From: Alistipes sp.
GTDB taxonomy: Bacteria > Bacteroidota > Bacteroidia > Bacteroidales > Rikenellaceae
DNA length: 6,058 nucleotides
NCBI GenBank assembly: GCA_017934845.1
Contig: JAGBIR010000050.1
Location: 1-6,058, forward strand
Direction: 5' to 3'
Positions within the stretch are counted from its first letter, which is position 1; each line of letters opens with the position of its first letter. Under the pieces are notes generated by a model. That model did no database searches, was not told the DNA's origin, and saw nothing but the letters and a program-made list of their open reading frames with translations. Positions 5,429-6,058 of this stretch are shown here, one piece after another. A program made the translations under genes and the position numbers.

Positions 5429-6058
5429 ATGTTTACAGCAGAGATTTATGCGCAGCGTCGCGCAGAACTTCGTCGCAGAGTGGGCAAGGGCCTTATTCTG
5501 CTTCCGGGTAACGTGGAGTCACCAATGAACTACCCGAACAATACCTATCACTTCCGCCAGGATTCTACATTCCTCTACTATTTCGGCCATAACGTACCTC
5601 TGTTGGCTGGCGTTATCGATGCCGATTCGGGCGAGGAGGTTTTGTATGGCGATGACTTTACCGTAGATGATATCATCTGGATGGGCCCGCAGGCTACTAT
5701 TCAGGATTTGGCATTGCAGGTAGGTGTGGCAAAGTCGAAGCCTCTGGCAAAACTCTATGACGATGTACAGCGTGCTATCGCTATGGGCCGCGAGGTGCAT
5801 TACTTGCCCCCTTATCGTGGCGAGACAAAGCTTATGTTGAGCGATCTGTTGGGTATTGCGCCCTCGATGCTCCACGCTCGTAAGTCGCTCGATATGTTGT
5901 TTGCCGTTGCCGAGATGCGCGAGAAGAAGGGTCCGGAGGAGATTGCAGCTATGGAGGAGGCTTTCCAGATTGGTTACCACATGCACACTGCGGCAATGCG
6001 CTCAACTCGCGTAGGTCGTTCGGAGCACGAGGTAGCGGGTATCGTTGATGGTATGGCA
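5429..6058 (+). CDS. Xaa-Pro aminopeptidase (M24B, PepP-like), N-terminal part, runs off the right edge
   Basis: The frame is open from the ATG at 5429 to the last base, 210 codons without a stop. It starts MFTAEIYAQRRAELRRRVGK, followed by GLILLPGN. Residues about 4-135 are the aminopeptidase P N-terminal domain, marked by NNTYHFRQDSTFLYYFG (37-53) and the GDDFTVDDIIWMGP segment (about 74-87). From about 160 the sequence EMREKKGPEEIAAMEEAFQIG is the usual entry into the pita-bread catalytic domain. The metal ligands (two Asp, His, two Glu) lie beyond the window and cannot be checked. The enzyme would remove an N-terminal residue that precedes proline, in the cytoplasm, as there is no signal peptide. 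The 41-base gap after the U32 stop is A/T-rich, with no terminator or good promoter, so read-through from the operon is likely. No Shine-Dalgarno site is seen before the ATG. Confidence 0.88.
   Translation, partial: MFTAEIYAQRRAELRRRVGKGLILLPGNVESPMNYPNNTYHFRQDSTFLYYFGHNVPLLAGVIDADSGEEVLYGDDFTVDDIIWMGPQATIQDLALQVGVAKSKPLAKLYDDVQRAIAMGREVHYLPPYRGETKLMLSDLLGIAPSMLHARKSLDMLFAVAEMREKKGPEEIAAMEEAFQIGYHMHTAAMRSTRVGRSEHEVAGIVDGMA

Noticed and set aside
5519..5986. A leftward 155-codon open frame antisense to the Xaa-Pro aminopeptidase
   Set aside because: It lies fully within the aminopeptidase N-terminal domain coding region and shows no independent family features.
1..6058. Search for an undescribed system: CRISPR-like repeats, toxin-antitoxin pairs, retron or phage genes, insertion sequences, tRNA-linked integration
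   Set aside because: No spaced direct repeats, transposase or integrase motifs, tRNA-like folds or unassigned long intergenic regions were seen. Every stretch over 300 bases is covered by a recognisable housekeeping-type gene.

Overview
The window looks like ordinary chromosomal sequence of a Bacteroidota bacterium, most likely in the order Bacteroidales. Three things point there. No gene has a convincing Shine-Dalgarno site. The intergenic regions carry the Bacteroidota-type promoter (TTTG, about 19-21 bases, TAnnTTTG). The predicted proteins resemble forms I know from that phylum: an EF-G2-like factor with a non-standard P-loop, a secreted PGCP-like M28 peptidase, and a ROK glucokinase with a zinc motif. 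Frequent TCG, GAG and CGC codons would suit an Alistipes-like relative, but the genus is a guess.

Layout. The left half (1-3000) is transcribed leftwards and holds three genes that appear to be separate transcription units. A ROK-family glucokinase (1990-3000) is followed by a clear intrinsic terminator (about 1932-1965). A secreted M28 metallopeptidase (361-1899) is followed by one or two hairpins (330-347 and 249-305). The first 54 codons of an EF-G paralogue (1-164) run off the left edge and have their own candidate promoter (208-237). The right half (3135-6058) is transcribed rightwards: a short-chain polyprenyl diphosphate synthase (3135-4106), 15 bases later a U32-family protein of the RNA-hydroxylation type (4122-5387), then 41 bases later the N-terminal 210 residues of an Xaa-Pro aminopeptidase (5429 to the edge). 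No terminator is visible between these three, so they probably form one operon.

The two halves meet at a 134-base divergent promoter region (3001-3134). The leftward promoter matches the Bacteroidota consensus in both boxes with 20-base spacing, and a perfect rightward -7 box lies only 8 bases beyond its -33 box.

The genes do not form an evident pathway. They cover sugar phosphorylation, periplasmic or secreted peptide breakdown, isoprenoid chain synthesis, probable RNA modification, proline-peptide hydrolysis and a translation factor. I found no RNA gene, mobile element, CRISPR array, integration scar or undescribed defence-like system. The findings are therefore modest: divergent promoter architecture, the EF-G2-like P-loop, chain-length residues in the prenyl synthase, the U32 cysteine set, and several RNA hairpins.
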